Positions 33,954 through 41,720 of a DNA stretch of 64,000 bases are shown piece by piece (the stretch's first letter is position 1; each line of letters opens with the position of its first letter). Source of the stretch: DASZUK01 sp035547695 (GTDB lineage Bacteria > Actinomycetota > Acidimicrobiia > Acidimicrobiales > RAAP-2); NCBI GenBank assembly GCA_035547695.1, contig DASZUK010000039.1:62001-126000 (forward strand). The letters run 5' to 3'. The notes below the pieces were generated by a model, which was not told the DNA's origin, searched no databases, and saw only the letters and a program-made list of their open reading frames with translations. Made by a program: the position numbers and the translations under genes.

Positions 33954-34388
33954 ATGGCACTGGTGCATCGGGACCGTCAGTTCGTCGACTGGCCCAGTTC
34001 GGTGCTCCCCGAGCGGTGGCGCCGCTTGTTCGACTTCGACCTGGAGCAGGACGGCTGGCTGCGCATGGAGGAGTACCGGGACGGTGACGACCTCGTCCTG
34101 CGGACCGAGATCCCCGACATCGACCCGGACAAGGACGTGGAGGTCGTCGTCGACGACGGCAAGGTCACCGTCCGGGCCCACCGGGAGGTGAAGGAGGAGA
34201 ACAAGAGCAAGGCGGGGTTCCGCACCGAATTCCGCTATGGCGAGCTGGTGCGCACCGTCAGCGTCCCGCCCGGGGTCGAGCCGGGTGACGTGAAGGCGAA
34301 GTACACGAACGGCATCCTCGAGGTCCGGGTCCCGGTTCCGGCCGAGAAGGCGCCGGAGCAGAAGCGGGTGCCGATCGAGCACGCCTGA
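33954..34388 (+). CDS. Hsp20/alpha-crystallin small heat-shock protein
   Basis: 144 residues, the same length as mycobacterial HspX/Acr as I recall. ATG 33954 follows GAAGGGAG. The N-terminal arm carries VLPERWRRLFDFD. The alpha-crystallin domain (~40-125) has MEEYRDGDDLVLRTEIPDIDPDKD, VTVRAHRE, FRTEFRYGELVRTVSVPPGV and YTNGILEVRVP (the G-I/V-L motif). The C-terminal tail has an R-V-P-I stretch in place of a classic I-x-I. It is an ATP-independent holdase, the best-known product of DosR regulons. Confidence 0.9.
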   Translation: MALVHRDRQFVDWPSSVLPERWRRLFDFDLEQDGWLRMEEYRDGDDLVLRTEIPDIDPDKDVEVVVDDGKVTVRAHREVKEENKSKAGFRTEFRYGELVRTVSVPPGVEPGDVKAKYTNGILEVRVPVPAEKAPEQKRVPIEHA

Positions 34389-34409
34389 CCGGCCGGCCGT
34401 GCCGCGGCC

Positions 34410-34444
34410 CGGGGTGCTCCGGCGAGCGTGGCCGGAGCGCCCCG
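34410..34444 (+). terminator. Hairpin after hsp20
   Basis: 13-bp stem CGGGGTGCTCCGG / CCGGAGCGCCCCG with one U-G pair and a 9-base loop, starting 22 bases after the stop codon. No T tract follows. Confidence 0.55.
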
Positions 34445-34485
34445 TGCCGTGGTGGCCGGGTACGGCGGAGTGAGCGACGAGGCGA

Positions 34486-36381
34486 ATGGTGCGATCCCGG
34501 ACTGACCTGGCGGACAGCGCTCGGCGACCCGGGACCGCGGGTCGGACACCGGCATCCCTCCAGCGGGAGGTGGAGGAGCTGCGCGACGAGATGCGGCAGC
34601 GGCACGCGGCATCCGGCCGCGCCTTCGCCCGGGTCCACCCGAGCCATCGCCGGAGCGCGGAGAACCTCGTCGACTATCTCACCCTCAGGAGCCACGACAT
34701 CCGGCCGCTGCAGCAGGACCTGGCGGAGCTCGGCCTGTCGTCACTGGGGCGGGCCGAAGAGCACGTCGTCACCTCGCTCGAACGGGTGCTCGGGCAACTG
34801 GAGCTGCTGTCGGGGACCGGCGACCGGCGGCGGACCGAGGCGGCCGTCGGGTTCGGCGAGGGTATCCGGGAGCTGGAGGAGAACACGGTGGCGTTGCTGG
34901 GCCCGGCGCCGGCCGGGCGGACCACGCGGATCATGGTGACCCTTCCGACCGAGGCGGCGGCCGACCCGCGCCTGGCCCCCGACCTCATCGCCCGCGGGAT
35001 GGACTGTGCCCGCATCAATTGTGCCCACGACACGCCGGCGGCGTGGGCGGCCATGGCGGCTCGGGTGCGGGAGGGTTCGGTGGCGACCTCGAGCCGGTGC
35101 CTGGTGCTGGCGGACCTGCCGGGGCCGAAGCTGCGGACCGGGCCCATCGAGCCCGGGCCGCCGGTGCTGCGGTTGCGTCCCCGCCGCGACGAACGGGGCG
35201 TCGCGGTCGAGCCGGCCCTGGTGGTCCTGGTCCCCGACGACGGACCGGGTCGCCCGGTGGGCCCGGGGGAGCCGCCCGACGACCCGGGGTTGCGGCGGCT
35301 GCCCGTCCCCCGGCAGTGGTTGGCCGGGCTGGGTGCCGGCGACGTCGTCTCGCTGGCCGACACCCGGCGGTCCAGGCGGCACTGGCCGGTGGCCAGCTCG
35401 AACGGGAACGGGGCGGTGGCCGAGGTGTGGGACACCACCTACGTCGAGACCGGCACCGTGCTCTCCGCCCCGTGCGGCGAGGCCCGGGTCGGTGCGCTGC
35501 CACCGGTCGAGCGGGCCTGGCGGCTCCGGTCCGGCGACGCGGTGGTCCTCACGCCCGACCTGACGCCGTCGCCGGCGTCGGGCTCGCCGGCCGACGGCGG
35601 CGGGCGGCGGTACGTCATCGGCTGCACGCTGCCGGCCGCGCTCAGGGCGGCCCGGCCGGGGCACCGGGTGTGGTTCGACGACGGCAAGATCGGCGGGATC
35701 GTCCGTGGCACCGGCTCGGGAACGGTCGACGTCGAGATCACCGCCGCGTCGGCGGCCGGCTCCAGGCTGCGGGCCGGCAGGGGGATCAACCTGCCCGACA
35801 GCGAGCTCGACCTGCCGGCGTTCGGCGACGCCGACGAGCCGGCGCTTCGCTTCGCGGTCGCCCACGCCGACCTCGTCGGCCTGTCCTTCGCCCAGCGACC
35901 GGCCGACGTCGTGGAGCTCCAACGGCGGATCCGCCGGCTGGGGCCGGCCAGGCCGGGGATCGTGCTGAAGATCGAGACGGCCGAGGGGTTCCGGCGACTG
36001 CCCGAGCTGCTGCTGGCCGGGATGGCCTGGGAGCGGCTGGGGGTGATGGTGGCCCGGGGCGACCTGGCGGTGGAATGCGGGTTCGAACGGCTGGCGGAGA
36101 TACAAGAAGAGGTGCTGTCGCTGTGCGACGCCGGGCACGTGCCGGTGGTCTGGGCCACCCAGGTGCTCGACCAGATGGCCCGGACCGGCCAGCCCTCCAG
36201 GGCGGAGGTGTCCGACGCCGCCATGGCCGGCCGAGCCGAGTGCGTGATGCTGAACAAGGGCCCCCACATCCTGGACGCCGTGTCCGGGCTAGACGACATC
36301 CTCCGTCGCATGGCCGAGCACCAGCGGAAGAAGGCGCCGATGCTGCGCCAGCTACGGAGCTGGACCACGGCCGCCGGATGA
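34486..36381 (+). CDS. Variant pyruvate kinase with N-terminal extension
   Basis: 631 residues. Residues 1-140 are a helical extension (LQREVEELRDEMRQR, ENLVDYLTLRSHDI) not found in standard pyruvate kinase. The barrel follows: CARINCAHDTP (~175), LADLPGPKLRTGPI (~205), VWFDDGKIGGIV (~395), LPDSELDLPAF, VGLSFAQRPADV, LKIETAEGF with the catalytic Lys, and MVARGDLAVECGFERLAEIQEEV (~521), then VVWATQVLDQM and SRAEVSDAAMAGRAECVMLNKG. The usual C-terminal allosteric domain is absent, and the canonical NFSH reads NCAH. It may make pyruvate and ATP from PEP without the usual allosteric control, or act on a related substrate. Confidence 0.78.
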   Translation: MVRSRTDLADSARRPGTAGRTPASLQREVEELRDEMRQRHAASGRAFARVHPSHRRSAENLVDYLTLRSHDIRPLQQDLAELGLSSLGRAEEHVVTSLERVLGQLELLSGTGDRRRTEAAVGFGEGIRELEENTVALLGPAPAGRTTRIMVTLPTEAAADPRLAPDLIARGMDCARINCAHDTPAAWAAMAARVREGSVATSSRCLVLADLPGPKLRTGPIEPGPPVLRLRPRRDERGVAVEPALVVLVPDDGPGRPVGPGEPPDDPGLRRLPVPRQWLAGLGAGDVVSLADTRRSRRHWPVASSNGNGAVAEVWDTTYVETGTVLSAPCGEARVGALPPVERAWRLRSGDAVVLTPDLTPSPASGSPADGGGRRYVIGCTLPAALRAARPGHRVWFDDGKIGGIVRGTGSGTVDVEITAASAAGSRLRAGRGINLPDSELDLPAFGDADEPALRFAVAHADLVGLSFAQRPADVVELQRRIRRLGPARPGIVLKIETAEGFRRLPELLLAGMAWERLGVMVARGDLAVECGFERLAEIQEEVLSLCDAGHVPVVWATQVLDQMARTGQPSRAEVSDAAMAGRAECVMLNKGPHILDAVSGLDDILRRMAEHQRKKAPMLRQLRSWTTAAG

Positions 36382-36497
36382 CGGGGCGGCCCACCGTACG
36401 GCCGACCCCGCATCACTTCCGCATCTACCTGGAAAGATGTGGACAGGTACCCCTTTACAGCCGAGTTGCGGCGCAGTAACATTCGTCTTAAAACAGC

Positions 36498-36516
36498 CAT
36501 TTTCTCTACGAAAATG
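36498..36516 (+). promoter_or_regulatory. Palindrome in an AT-rich promoter island
   Basis: Perfect inverted repeat CATTTTC-TCTAC-GAAAATG, 26 bases before the kinase ATG. It sits in an AT-rich stretch (about 36465-36540) that stands out sharply from the surrounding GC-rich DNA. It is likely the kinase promoter and a possible operator distinct from the DosR-like boxes. Confidence 0.55.
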
Positions 36517-36542
36517 ACGGCAAATCCGTTAGGGTGTCTGTC

Positions 36543-37676
36543 ATGCAGTTCCAGGGGATCGAGGACCCGGCGAAGCTGCGCCGGCTCCTCGAAGCAGTGC
36601 TGCTGCTGGAGGCTGACCTCAGCCTTCCATCACTGTTGCGACGGACCGTCGAGGAGGCCTGTGCGGTGGCGGGGGCGGCCTACGGCGCGTTCGGCGTGCT
36701 CGACGCCGAACGGACCGGGCTGTCCGAGGTCGTCACCGCCGGCGTCGACCGCGAGACCGAGTCGGCCATCGGGGCCCGGCTGGCCGGCCTCGGCGTCCTG
36801 GGCCTGCTCATCGCCGATCCGCGCCCGCTCCGGCTGGACGACATCGCCACTCATCCCGACCGCGCCGGGTTCCCGCCCGGCGGTCCGCCGATGACGTCGT
36901 TCCTGGGTGTCCCGGTGCTGTCGGGCGGGGAGGTGTACGGCCACCTGTACCTGGCCGAGAAGGTCGGCTGGTCCGAGTTCACCGAGGACGACGAGGTCCT
37001 GGTCACCGCGCTGGCGCACGCCGCCGGCATCGCCATCGAGAACGCCCGGCTGCGCCAGCGCGAGCAGGAGATGGCGGTGGTGGAGGACCGCAACCGCATC
37101 GCGGAGAGCCTGCACGACTCGGTCGTCCAGCGCCTCTTGGCCATCGGGCTGTCGCTCCAGGGCGTCCCCCGGCCGTCGGTCTCTGCCGAGGTGGCCGACC
37201 GCCTGCTCCGAGCCGTGGACGACATCGACCAGACCATCGACGACGTCCGCTCGTCGATCTTCGAGCTCGGCTCCGCCGCCGGCCCGCGGGGGTTGAAGAG
37301 GCGGGTCCGGGAGGCCGCCCGCGAGATGGCCGACGTCGTCGGCTTCGAGGTCCCCGTCGTCTTCGACGGCCCCGTCGACTTGTCGATCGACGACGAGCTC
37401 GCCGGGCACCTGCTGGCGGCCGTGAGGGAGGTCCTCACGCACGTCGGGCGCCTGCGTCCCACCCGGGCGTGGTTGCGGGTGCGGGTGGGCGGCACCTGCG
37501 TGGTGGAGATCGTCCAGGAAGGGCAGGACGCCGGCGACACCCCGGTGGCTCCCGGCGCCGACGCCGGCCTGGCCGGCCTCCGGGAGCGGGCCGAGGGGCT
37601 CGGCGGCGAGGTCGTCGTCGCCGACTGTCCGGGGGGCGCCACCGTGCTGACCTGGACGGCCGCCCTCCGTCCGTAG
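36543..37676 (+). CDS. DevS/DosT-like GAF sensor histidine kinase, atypical
   Basis: 377 residues. One GAF domain (~35-165) matches GAF-A of DevS: YGAFGVLD, FPPGGPPMTSFLGVPV, VYGHLYLAEK, FTEDDEVLVTALAHAAGIAIENARL. The HisKA_3 H-box is DRNRIAESLHDSVVQRLLAIGLSLQG (His191). In DevS the heme ligand is His149; the aligned residue here is Gly114, while Tyr171 is kept as Tyr136. The ATPase domain is degraded: the N-box Asn reads His (EVLTHVGRLR) and the G1 Asp is missing (VQEGQDAGD), though AGLAGLRERAEGLGG remains. Start ATG 36543 or GTG 36534. It is probably the cognate sensor of the island, but heme binding and autokinase activity are doubtful. Confidence 0.8.
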   Translation: MQFQGIEDPAKLRRLLEAVLLLEADLSLPSLLRRTVEEACAVAGAAYGAFGVLDAERTGLSEVVTAGVDRETESAIGARLAGLGVLGLLIADPRPLRLDDIATHPDRAGFPPGGPPMTSFLGVPVLSGGEVYGHLYLAEKVGWSEFTEDDEVLVTALAHAAGIAIENARLRQREQEMAVVEDRNRIAESLHDSVVQRLLAIGLSLQGVPRPSVSAEVADRLLRAVDDIDQTIDDVRSSIFELGSAAGPRGLKRRVREAAREMADVVGFEVPVVFDGPVDLSIDDELAGHLLAAVREVLTHVGRLRPTRAWLRVRVGGTCVVEIVQEGQDAGDTPVAPGADAGLAGLRERAEGLGGEVVVADCPGGATVLTWTAALRP

Positions 37677-37706
37677 TCCCGCACCCGCCGGGCACCCCGG
37701 GGACGA

Positions 37707-37726
37707 TTGGGACCAATGGCCCTTCC
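37707..37726 (+). promoter_or_regulatory. DosR-like box O
   Basis: TTGGGACCAATGGCCCTTCC (core AATG replaces TTCG), 24 bases before the small gene at 37750. Confidence 0.5.
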
Positions 37727-37749
37727 CCGCCCGTCCCGGCCACCCCATC

Positions 37750-38040
37750 ATGGGCGCGGTGGTGTCAGCCGGGACAGCGGGACGGATCCTGTCCGTCGTG
37801 GCCGCCGCCCTGCCGGAGGAGGGCGAGGACGTGCTCACCGGCCTGCGAATCCACGAAGGCTGGGGCGGGACCGTGCAGGTGACCATCTACACCGGCCTGC
37901 ACCCGGTGACCGAAGCGGCCGAGGCCTTCGCCAGGCGCATCCGCGCCGCCGCGGCGAACCTTCCCCGGCGCCACGAGCTCCGGCTCTCGTGGGACCCGGG
38001 GCCGAGCCCGACCGACGCCCGGGCCGGAAGCGGCGGGTGA
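37750..38040 (+). CDS. Small protein, unknown
   Basis: 96 residues from ATG 37750. No ribosome site is visible, so a leaderless transcript is possible. One domain: GRILSVVAAALPEEGEDVLTGLRIHEGW, TVQVTIYTGLHPVTEAAEAFARRIRAAAANL, LRLSWDP. No family recognised. The position just after box O suggests it belongs to the regulon. Confidence 0.6.
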   Translation: MGAVVSAGTAGRILSVVAAALPEEGEDVLTGLRIHEGWGGTVQVTIYTGLHPVTEAAEAFARRIRAAAANLPRRHELRLSWDPGPSPTDARAGSGG

Positions 38041-38081
38041 CCCTTCGCCGGTGGGCCCGGGCGACGGAACGCCGGGGCCCG

Positions 38082-38501
38082 TCAGGCGGGCGCCCCCCCG
38101 CCCTCCCCGCCGCCCTCCCCGTCGGCGTCCGGGACCTGGCGGGCGGTGCCATGGGCCGTGCCGTGGGCGGTGCCGTCGACCGTGCCGTCGACCGTGCCGT
38201 CGAGCGCGGCCTGCACCGCCTCTTCCAGCCGTCGCCGCTCGGCGGCCGGCTGGGCGAACCGGCGGACGTCGCAGGGGATGCCGAGGACGCGGCAGAGCCG
38301 AAGGAGGCGCAGGTCGTAGCTCAGTTGGGCGGCGACGGCCTCGGCGGCGTCCAACCGCCCGCCGGCGGCGCCGTCGCCGGCGGCCGTGGTGGCGAGACGT
38401 TTCCGGTGGGCCTCGAGGGCGGCGACGGCCTCGGCCACGCTGCCGTCCGCCGGCGGCTCTGCCGCCGCAACGTCCGAAGCCGCAAGCAACTCGCTGTACA
38501 T
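38082..38501 (-). CDS. Hypothetical protein with DGTV/HGTA repeat tail
   Basis: 139 residues from ATG 38501, chosen because GGGGAGG lies nine bases upstream; an ATG at 38597 would add 32 residues but lacks a site. The body is helical (VAEAVAALEAHRKRLATTAAG, LSYDLRLLRLCRVLGI, QPAAERRRLEEAVQAAL). The tail is encoded by 12-bp repeats near 38150-38205 giving DGTVDGTVDGTAHGTAHGT. No family recognised. Confidence 0.5.
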   Translation of the reverse strand: MYSELLAASDVAAAEPPADGSVAEAVAALEAHRKRLATTAAGDGAAGGRLDAAEAVAAQLSYDLRLLRLCRVLGIPCDVRRFAQPAAERRRLEEAVQAALDGTVDGTVDGTAHGTAHGTARQVPDADGEGGGEGGGAPA

Positions 38502-38712
38502 CGTCGAGAGCCTCCCCACCGCGACGGCTCCCGGGACGTCGCCAACCGTGGTGCCCGGGTCGGCATCTCGCTCGGATGTCGAGGGCAACCAGGTCATGGC
38601 CGTGTATCCCGAGATCGTATCAATCCCCCCCGATCCGCTCGCCGCCGTATGCCATGGTTCCGATGGTGGCCCGAACGCCGCGGCGGGGCCAGGGTCGTTC
38701 GTCATCTTCGGG

Positions 38713-38730
38713 ATGGGACCTTCGTCGGGA
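38713..38730 (+). promoter_or_regulatory. Partial DosR-like box P
   Basis: ATGGGACCTTCGTCGGGA has a good left arm and core but a poor right arm. Confidence 0.3.
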
Positions 38731-38823
38731 TGGGACTGCCGTCGCACCGGAGGTGCTGCCGTGGCCGTGCTGCGGTGGCCAGGCGGCGTGGCGGTGCTGC
38801 CGTGGCCACGCGGCGTGACGGTG

Positions 38824-38841
38824 AAGGACCTTGGTCCCTGG
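38824..38841 (+). promoter_or_regulatory. DosR-like box Q
   Basis: AAGGACCTTGGTCCCTGG, 54 bases before the PNPOx start, with matched arms GGACC/GGTCC. Confidence 0.5.
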
Positions 38842-38894
38842 CGGCCGGCCGGTGCCCCGCAGAGGATGGACGGGCAGTCCGAGGGGAGCAGGCG

Positions 38895-39407
38895 ATGCCA
38901 CTGATCGACAGCGAGGGATCGGAGGTCATGGGAAGGCCGGAGTGCCTGGCCCGGCTGGCCCAGGCGGCGCACCGCAACCGGATCGGCCGGGTCGGCATCG
39001 CCGTGTCCGGCGCGCCGCACGTGGTCCCGGTCAACTTCTCGTACTTCGACCAGACCGTCCTCGTGCGGCTGAGCCATGGCTTCCTCGCCTCGGAGATGGA
39101 GGACTCGACGGTGGCGTTCGAGGTGGACGAGCACGACGCGGCCACCGGGACCTCGTGGTCGGTGCTGGTCCGCGGGTTCTGCCGCCGCCTGTCCGGGGAG
39201 GAGGTGGAGCGGGCCGCCGGCATCCTTCCCGAGCCGGTGGTGGCGTCCCCGGGAGGGTTGGTGTTCGCCATCCGGACCGACGTGGTGAGCGGAAGGCTGG
39301 TGAGGAGGCCGGGGCCCCGGCGGGGGCAGGAGGCCGGCGGGGGACTTTCGTCCCGCCGCACCGGGTCCTTCGCCCCTGGGGCCGGCCGCCCCACAGCGGT
39401 TCAATGA
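38895..39407 (+). CDS. PNPOx-fold flavoprotein (pyridoxamine 5'-phosphate oxidase-related)
   Basis: 170 residues from ATG 38895 behind GAGGGGAG. Split-barrel pattern: NRIGRVGIAVSGAPHVVPVNFSYFDQTVLVRLS (~30-60), TVAFEVDEHDAATGTSWSVLVRGFCRRLS (~75-105), then VFAIRTDVVSGRLVRRPG. These proteins bind FMN or F420. The DEHDAATGTSWSVLVRG stretch resembles Rv3129-type members of the mycobacterial DosR regulon as I recall them. It lies just upstream of the arc genes. Confidence 0.8.
   Translation: MPLIDSEGSEVMGRPECLARLAQAAHRNRIGRVGIAVSGAPHVVPVNFSYFDQTVLVRLSHGFLASEMEDSTVAFEVDEHDAATGTSWSVLVRGFCRRLSGEEVERAAGILPEPVVASPGGLVFAIRTDVVSGRLVRRPGPRRGQEAGGGLSSRRTGSFAPGAGRPTAVQ
39339..39357 (+). promoter_or_regulatory. 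DosR-like box R (arcABC)
   Basis: GGGGGACTTTCGTCCCGCC, a clean inverted repeat 120 bases before arcA and within the tail of the PNPOx gene. Confidence 0.6.
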
Positions 39408-39475
39408 CGACCAGCGGCCGCCGGCCGGCTGCGCACCGGACAACCTGGCACCGGACAACCTGGAGGACACGAGCG

Positions 39476-40696
39476 ATGCGATTCACCGTACAGTCCGAGA
39501 TCGGGCAACTGCACCAGGCGATCGTCCACCGGCCCGGCCTGGAGCTCTCCCGGCTGACGCCGTCCAACATCGGGGAGCTGCTCTTCGACGACGTGATGTG
39601 GGCCAAGAAGGCCAAGGAGGAGCACGACGCCTTCGCCGAGGCGCTCCGGGAGAAGGGGGTGGTCGTCCACTACTACGGCGATCTCCTGGCCGAGACCCTG
39701 GACCTCCCGGAGGGCCGGGAGTTCGTCCTCGACCGGGTCTGCAGCCCCACGCTCCTCGGGCCGACCCTGGTGGACCCGGTGCGGCGGCTCCTCGAGTCCC
39801 TCGACGGCCACGCCCTGGCCCAGTACCTGGTGGGCGGCATCTTGAAGGCGGACCTGGCGCCGCTGCGGGCCAAGAGCCTCAAGTGGGACATGCTGCGGGC
39901 CGACGACTTCATCCTGCCGCCGCTGCCCAACCACCTGTTCCAGCGGGACAACTCCTGCTGGATCTACCACGGCGTCACGGTCAACCCGATGGCCAAGCCG
40001 GCCCGGCGGCGCGAGTCGCTCCACACCCGGGCCATCTACCGCTACCACCCCATGTTCCGGGAGGACGATTTCGTCACGTACTACGGGGACGACGACCTGG
40101 ACCACCAGCCGGCCACCATCGAGGGCGGCGACGTCCACGTGTTGGGCAACGGCGTGGTGCTGGTGGGCATGGGGGAGCGGACCACGCCCATGGGGGTGGA
40201 GATGGTCACCCAGGCCCTGTTCCGGTCGGAGCAGGTGTCCACGGTGGTGGCCATCGAGCTGCCCCGGTCCCATGCCTTCATGCACCTGGACACCGTGATG
40301 ACCATGGTGGACAGGAACGCCTTCGTGCTCTACCCGTACTTCGACCGGCACCTGCGGAGTTGGACGCTCACGCCCGGCGACGAGCCCATGGGGCTGGCCG
40401 TGGCCCGGAACCACGACCTCTGGGACACCCTGGCCCAGCTCCTCGGCGTCGACCGGGTGGCGGTGCTGGCGACCGACGAGGACGTGCGGGCGGCCGAGCG
40501 GGAGCAGTGGGACGACGGCACCAACTACCTCGCCGTCGCCCCCGGCGTGGTGTTCGGCTACGAGCGCAACGTGGCCACCAATACGATGCTTCGCAAGCAC
40601 GGCGTCGAGGTGGTCACCGTGGCCGGCAGCGAGCTCGGCCGGGGCCGGGGCGGCCCGCGCTGCATGACCTGCCCCATCGACCGGGACCCGGCGTGA
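39476..40696 (+). CDS. arcA: Arginine deiminase
   Basis: 406 residues. It hydrolyses arginine to citrulline and ammonia. ATG 39476 follows GGAGGACACGAGCG. Active-site blocks: LPNHLFQRDNSCW (~150), IEGGDVHVLGNGVVLVGMGERTTP (~215), MHLDTVMTMVD (~268) and the nucleophile Cys in GGPRCMTCPIDRD at the C-terminus. First gene of a complete arcABC set, the classic substrate-level ATP pathway in anaerobiosis. Box R upstream. Confidence 0.95.
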   Translation: MRFTVQSEIGQLHQAIVHRPGLELSRLTPSNIGELLFDDVMWAKKAKEEHDAFAEALREKGVVVHYYGDLLAETLDLPEGREFVLDRVCSPTLLGPTLVDPVRRLLESLDGHALAQYLVGGILKADLAPLRAKSLKWDMLRADDFILPPLPNHLFQRDNSCWIYHGVTVNPMAKPARRRESLHTRAIYRYHPMFREDDFVTYYGDDDLDHQPATIEGGDVHVLGNGVVLVGMGERTTPMGVEMVTQALFRSEQVSTVVAIELPRSHAFMHLDTVMTMVDRNAFVLYPYFDRHLRSWTLTPGDEPMGLAVARNHDLWDTLAQLLGVDRVAVLATDEDVRAAEREQWDDGTNYLAVAPGVVFGYERNVATNTMLRKHGVEVVTVAGSELGRGRGGPRCMTCPIDRDPA

Positions 40697-40723
40697 AGCC
40701 GGCGGGACGAAAGGACGACCACC

Positions 40724-41719
40724 ATGGACTTCAAGGGACGGAGCCTGCTGAAGGAGGCCGACCTGACCAAGGAGGAGTTCCTCTACCTGGTCCACCTGGG
40801 CGGCCGGCTGAGGGAGGAGAAGCGGGCCGGCGGGGAAGGCCGCCGGCTGGCCGGCCGCAACATCGCCCTCATCTTCGAGAAGACGTCGACCAGGACCCGC
40901 TCGGCCTTCGAAGTGGCGGCCCACGACGAGGGGGCCCACGTCACCTACCTCGGGCCGGAGGAGTCCCAGCTCGGCCACAAGGAGTCGATGAAGGACACCG
41001 CCCGGGTGCTCGGCCGGATGTTCGACGGCATCGAGTTCCGGGGGTTCTCGCAGGGCGAGCTGGAGGTGCTCGGTGCGTACGCCGGGGTGCCGGTGTGGAA
41101 CGGCCTGACCGACCGCTGGCACCCGACGCAGATGCTGGCCGACATCCTGACCATGACCGACCACGTGGACAAGCCGGTGGAGCGGATCTCCTACTGCTAC
41201 GTCGGCGACGCCCGGAACAACACGGCGAACTCCCTGCTGGTCACCGGGGCCCTGCTGGGCTGTGACGTCCGCATCGCCGCTCCCGGAGCGCTGTGGCCGG
41301 CTCCGGACATACGGGCCATGGCCCACGAGCTCGGCGAGCGCTCGGACGCCGAGATCAGCCTGACCGACGATCCCTTCGTGGCCGTGCGGGGCGCCGACTT
41401 CGTCTACACCGACGTCTGGCTCTCCATGGGGGAGCCGGCGGACGAGTGGGACGAGCGGATCGACCAGTTGCTGCCGTACCAGGTCAACGCCGGGTTGATG
41501 CACGCCACCGGCAACCCGGCGGTGAAGTTCCTGCACTGCCTGCCGGCGATCCACGACACCGGGACGGCCATCGGGCGGCAGGTCTTCGAGAAGCGTGGCC
41601 TGACGGCGATGGAGGTCACCGACGAGGTGTTCGAGTCGCCGGCCTCCGTCGTCTTCGACCAGGCGGAGAACCGGCTCCACACGATCAAGGCGGTGATGGT
41701 CGCCACCCTGGGGACCTGA
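40724..41719 (+). CDS. arcB: Ornithine carbamoyltransferase (catabolic context)
   Basis: 331 residues, ATG 40724 after GAAAGGACGACCACC. Carbamoyl-phosphate site FEKTSTRTRSAFEVAAHDEG (~50), HPTQMLADILTM (~130), YVGDARNNTANSLLVTG and the ornithine site KFLHCLPAIHD (~265). Between arcA and arcC it phosphorolyses citrulline to ornithine and carbamoyl phosphate. The sequence alone does not exclude anabolic use. Confidence 0.95.
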   Translation: MDFKGRSLLKEADLTKEEFLYLVHLGGRLREEKRAGGEGRRLAGRNIALIFEKTSTRTRSAFEVAAHDEGAHVTYLGPEESQLGHKESMKDTARVLGRMFDGIEFRGFSQGELEVLGAYAGVPVWNGLTDRWHPTQMLADILTMTDHVDKPVERISYCYVGDARNNTANSLLVTGALLGCDVRIAAPGALWPAPDIRAMAHELGERSDAEISLTDDPFVAVRGADFVYTDVWLSMGEPADEWDERIDQLLPYQVNAGLMHATGNPAVKFLHCLPAIHDTGTAIGRQVFEKRGLTAMEVTDEVFESPASVVFDQAENRLHTIKAVMVATLGT

Positions 41720-41720
41720 C

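Larger units (their letters stand above)
38502..38894. other. 393-bp divergent intergenic region
   Basis: Separates the minus-strand hypothetical gene from the PNPOx gene. It holds two DosR-like sites (38713 and 38824) and short GTGGC(A/C)-rich repeats near 38760-38815. No further gene is visible. Confidence 0.6.
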
